A stretch of 64,000 bases of DNA from Streptomyces ferrugineus. GTDB taxonomy: Bacteria; Actinomycetota; Actinomycetes; Streptomycetales; Streptomycetaceae. A program made the position numbers and the translations under genes. The stretch's first letter is position 1; each line of letters begins with the position of its first letter. The DNA lies in contig NZ_CP063373.1 of assembly GCF_015160855.1 (NCBI RefSeq), positions 5,890,001 to 5,954,000 of the forward strand, in the 5' to 3' direction. The notes under the pieces are model-generated. The model made no database searches, was not told the DNA's origin, and was given only the letters and a program-made list of their open reading frames with translations. This document shows, in pieces, positions 63,472 to 64,000 of the stretch.

Positions 63472-64000
63472 TCAGCTCCCCTCGTCCCAGGACACGCCCT
63501 CGGGGAGCCGGTACGCGCTCCCCCGGAACTCCTCGAGCTGTTCCAGGAAGGCCCGGGCTCCGGGTGGCAGGGCACGGCGCAGCGGCAGCACCACGTGCAG
63601 ACGGCGTTCGACGGTGGGCTCCACCAGCGGTCTGCGCACCCAGGCGCCGGGCGGCACCAGCGGGTGGACGAGCGCCGGCATCGCCGAGACCCCGAGTCCG
63701 GCCGCGACCAGCCCGCCCACCGTCGCCACGTTCGCCGCCTCGGCCGCCGGACGCGCTTCGACACCCGCCTTGGCGAAGGCTGCGTCGGTCAGCCTGCGCA
63801 CGCTGGAGTCCGCTCCCACCGCGAGGAAGGGCTCGCCGCCCAGTTCCCGCCAGGTCACCTCGGGCCGCTCGGCGAGCCGGTGGCCCTCCGGAAGCACCGC
63901 CTCGAAGCGGTCCCTGACCAGCGGGCGCAGCTCCAGTCCCGGCATACGGGGCCGGGCCACGGTGCTCACCGCGAAGTCCGCGTCACCGCCGGCGACCCGC
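63472..64000 (-). CDS. LysR-family regulator, C-terminal part only
   Basis: Only the effector domain is visible; the HTH lies beyond base 64000. The frame enters at the window edge as RVAGGDADFAVSTVARPRM, then LVRDRFEAVLPEGHRLAERP, VGGLVAAGLGVSAMPALVHP and VPPGAWVRRPLV, typical of LysR substrate-binding domains. The stop is at 63472. It lies upstream of the CoA-transferase genes on the same strand, so it may precede or regulate them. Confidence 0.85.
   Translation of the reverse strand, partial: RVAGGDADFAVSTVARPRMPGLELRPLVRDRFEAVLPEGHRLAERPEVTWRELGGEPFLAVGADSSVRRLTDAAFAKAGVEARPAAEAANVATVGGLVAAGLGVSAMPALVHPLVPPGAWVRRPLVEPTVERRLHVVLPLRRALPPGARAFLEQLEEFRGSAYRLPEGVSWDEGS

Overview
The window is high-GC actinobacterial DNA and almost certainly comes from a Streptomyces chromosome. 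The evidence is strong third-position G+C bias, GTG and TTG starts, many 4-base stop/start overlaps, several PadR, GntR, LysR, MarR and LacI regulators, secreted polysaccharidases, and two copies of a hairpin-forming interspersed repeat familiar from Streptomyces intergenic DNA. I found no tRNA, rRNA, CRISPR array or prophage. The only mobile DNA is a pair of abutting IS5-family elements at 33860-35573.

Layout. 1-3340: a cut-off GH75 chitosanase, a DasR-type operator candidate, a fibronectin III lipoprotein, a small secreted protein and a PadR regulator. 3412-7089: a FadH-like flavin/Fe-S reductase, divergent from an M20-type peptidase across a 20-bp perfect palindrome, then a small unknown protein. 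7212-11324: a secreted beta-propeller-like protein, a PAS-PAS-GAF-SpoIIE phosphatase and a DUF5666-type membrane protein. 11325-17781: a PrmC-like methyltransferase, a molybdopterin oxidase with its flavin reductase, an Rv1733c-like membrane protein, an acetyl xylan esterase, a beta-lactamase-fold hydrolase and a HutC-type GntR regulator. 17751-21046: methyltransferase and PadR, a SnoaL-like protein, then a short second Rho factor. 21138-24801: a D-Ala-D-Ala carboxypeptidase whose 3' end lies under the 3' end of a GT-C glycosyltransferase, plus an MptB-like mannosyltransferase.

24962-30711 is a coherent acidic amino acid module read leftward: FadR-type regulator, asparagine permease, asparaginase, aspartate ammonia-lyase and glutaminase. 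It would take Asn and Gln to Asp, Glu, fumarate and ammonia. 30815-33695 holds UppP, a CrcB-DUF190-CrcB fluoride export cluster and a SRPBCC protein. 33860-35573 is the IS pair, inserted at the stop codon of a decayed monooxygenase gene that follows an ArsR-type regulator. 36466-44499 is a galactan utilisation regulon: secreted GH53 endo-galactanase, cytoplasmic GH42 beta-galactosidase, divergent sugar ABC importer (binding protein and two permeases, no ATPase) and LacI regulator, with a promoter and LacI-type operators in the divergent gap.

44621-51778 is a mixed block: VOC protein, MarR regulator, frameshifted orphan pqqB, SseB-like protein, flavin monooxygenase of the acyl-CoA dehydrogenase fold, peptidase E, a phosphoribosyltransferase-hydrolase fusion and a peptidoglycan-binding membrane protein. 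51799-56394: DJ-1/PfpI protein divergent from a LysR regulator, then a Tat-exported two-subunit molybdenum hydroxylase. 56647-64000: secreted M9 collagenase, a LysR regulator divergent from a long-form GAPDH, a CoA-transferase/CoA-ester-lyase pair and a cut-off LysR gene.

Most notable: the short Rho whose RNA-binding aromatic positions are replaced; the 250-bp antisense overlap at the carboxypeptidase/glycosyltransferase 3' ends; the likely leaderless promoter of the asparagine operon; the IS pair sharing one TA; and two broken genes (pqqB and the small monooxygenase).
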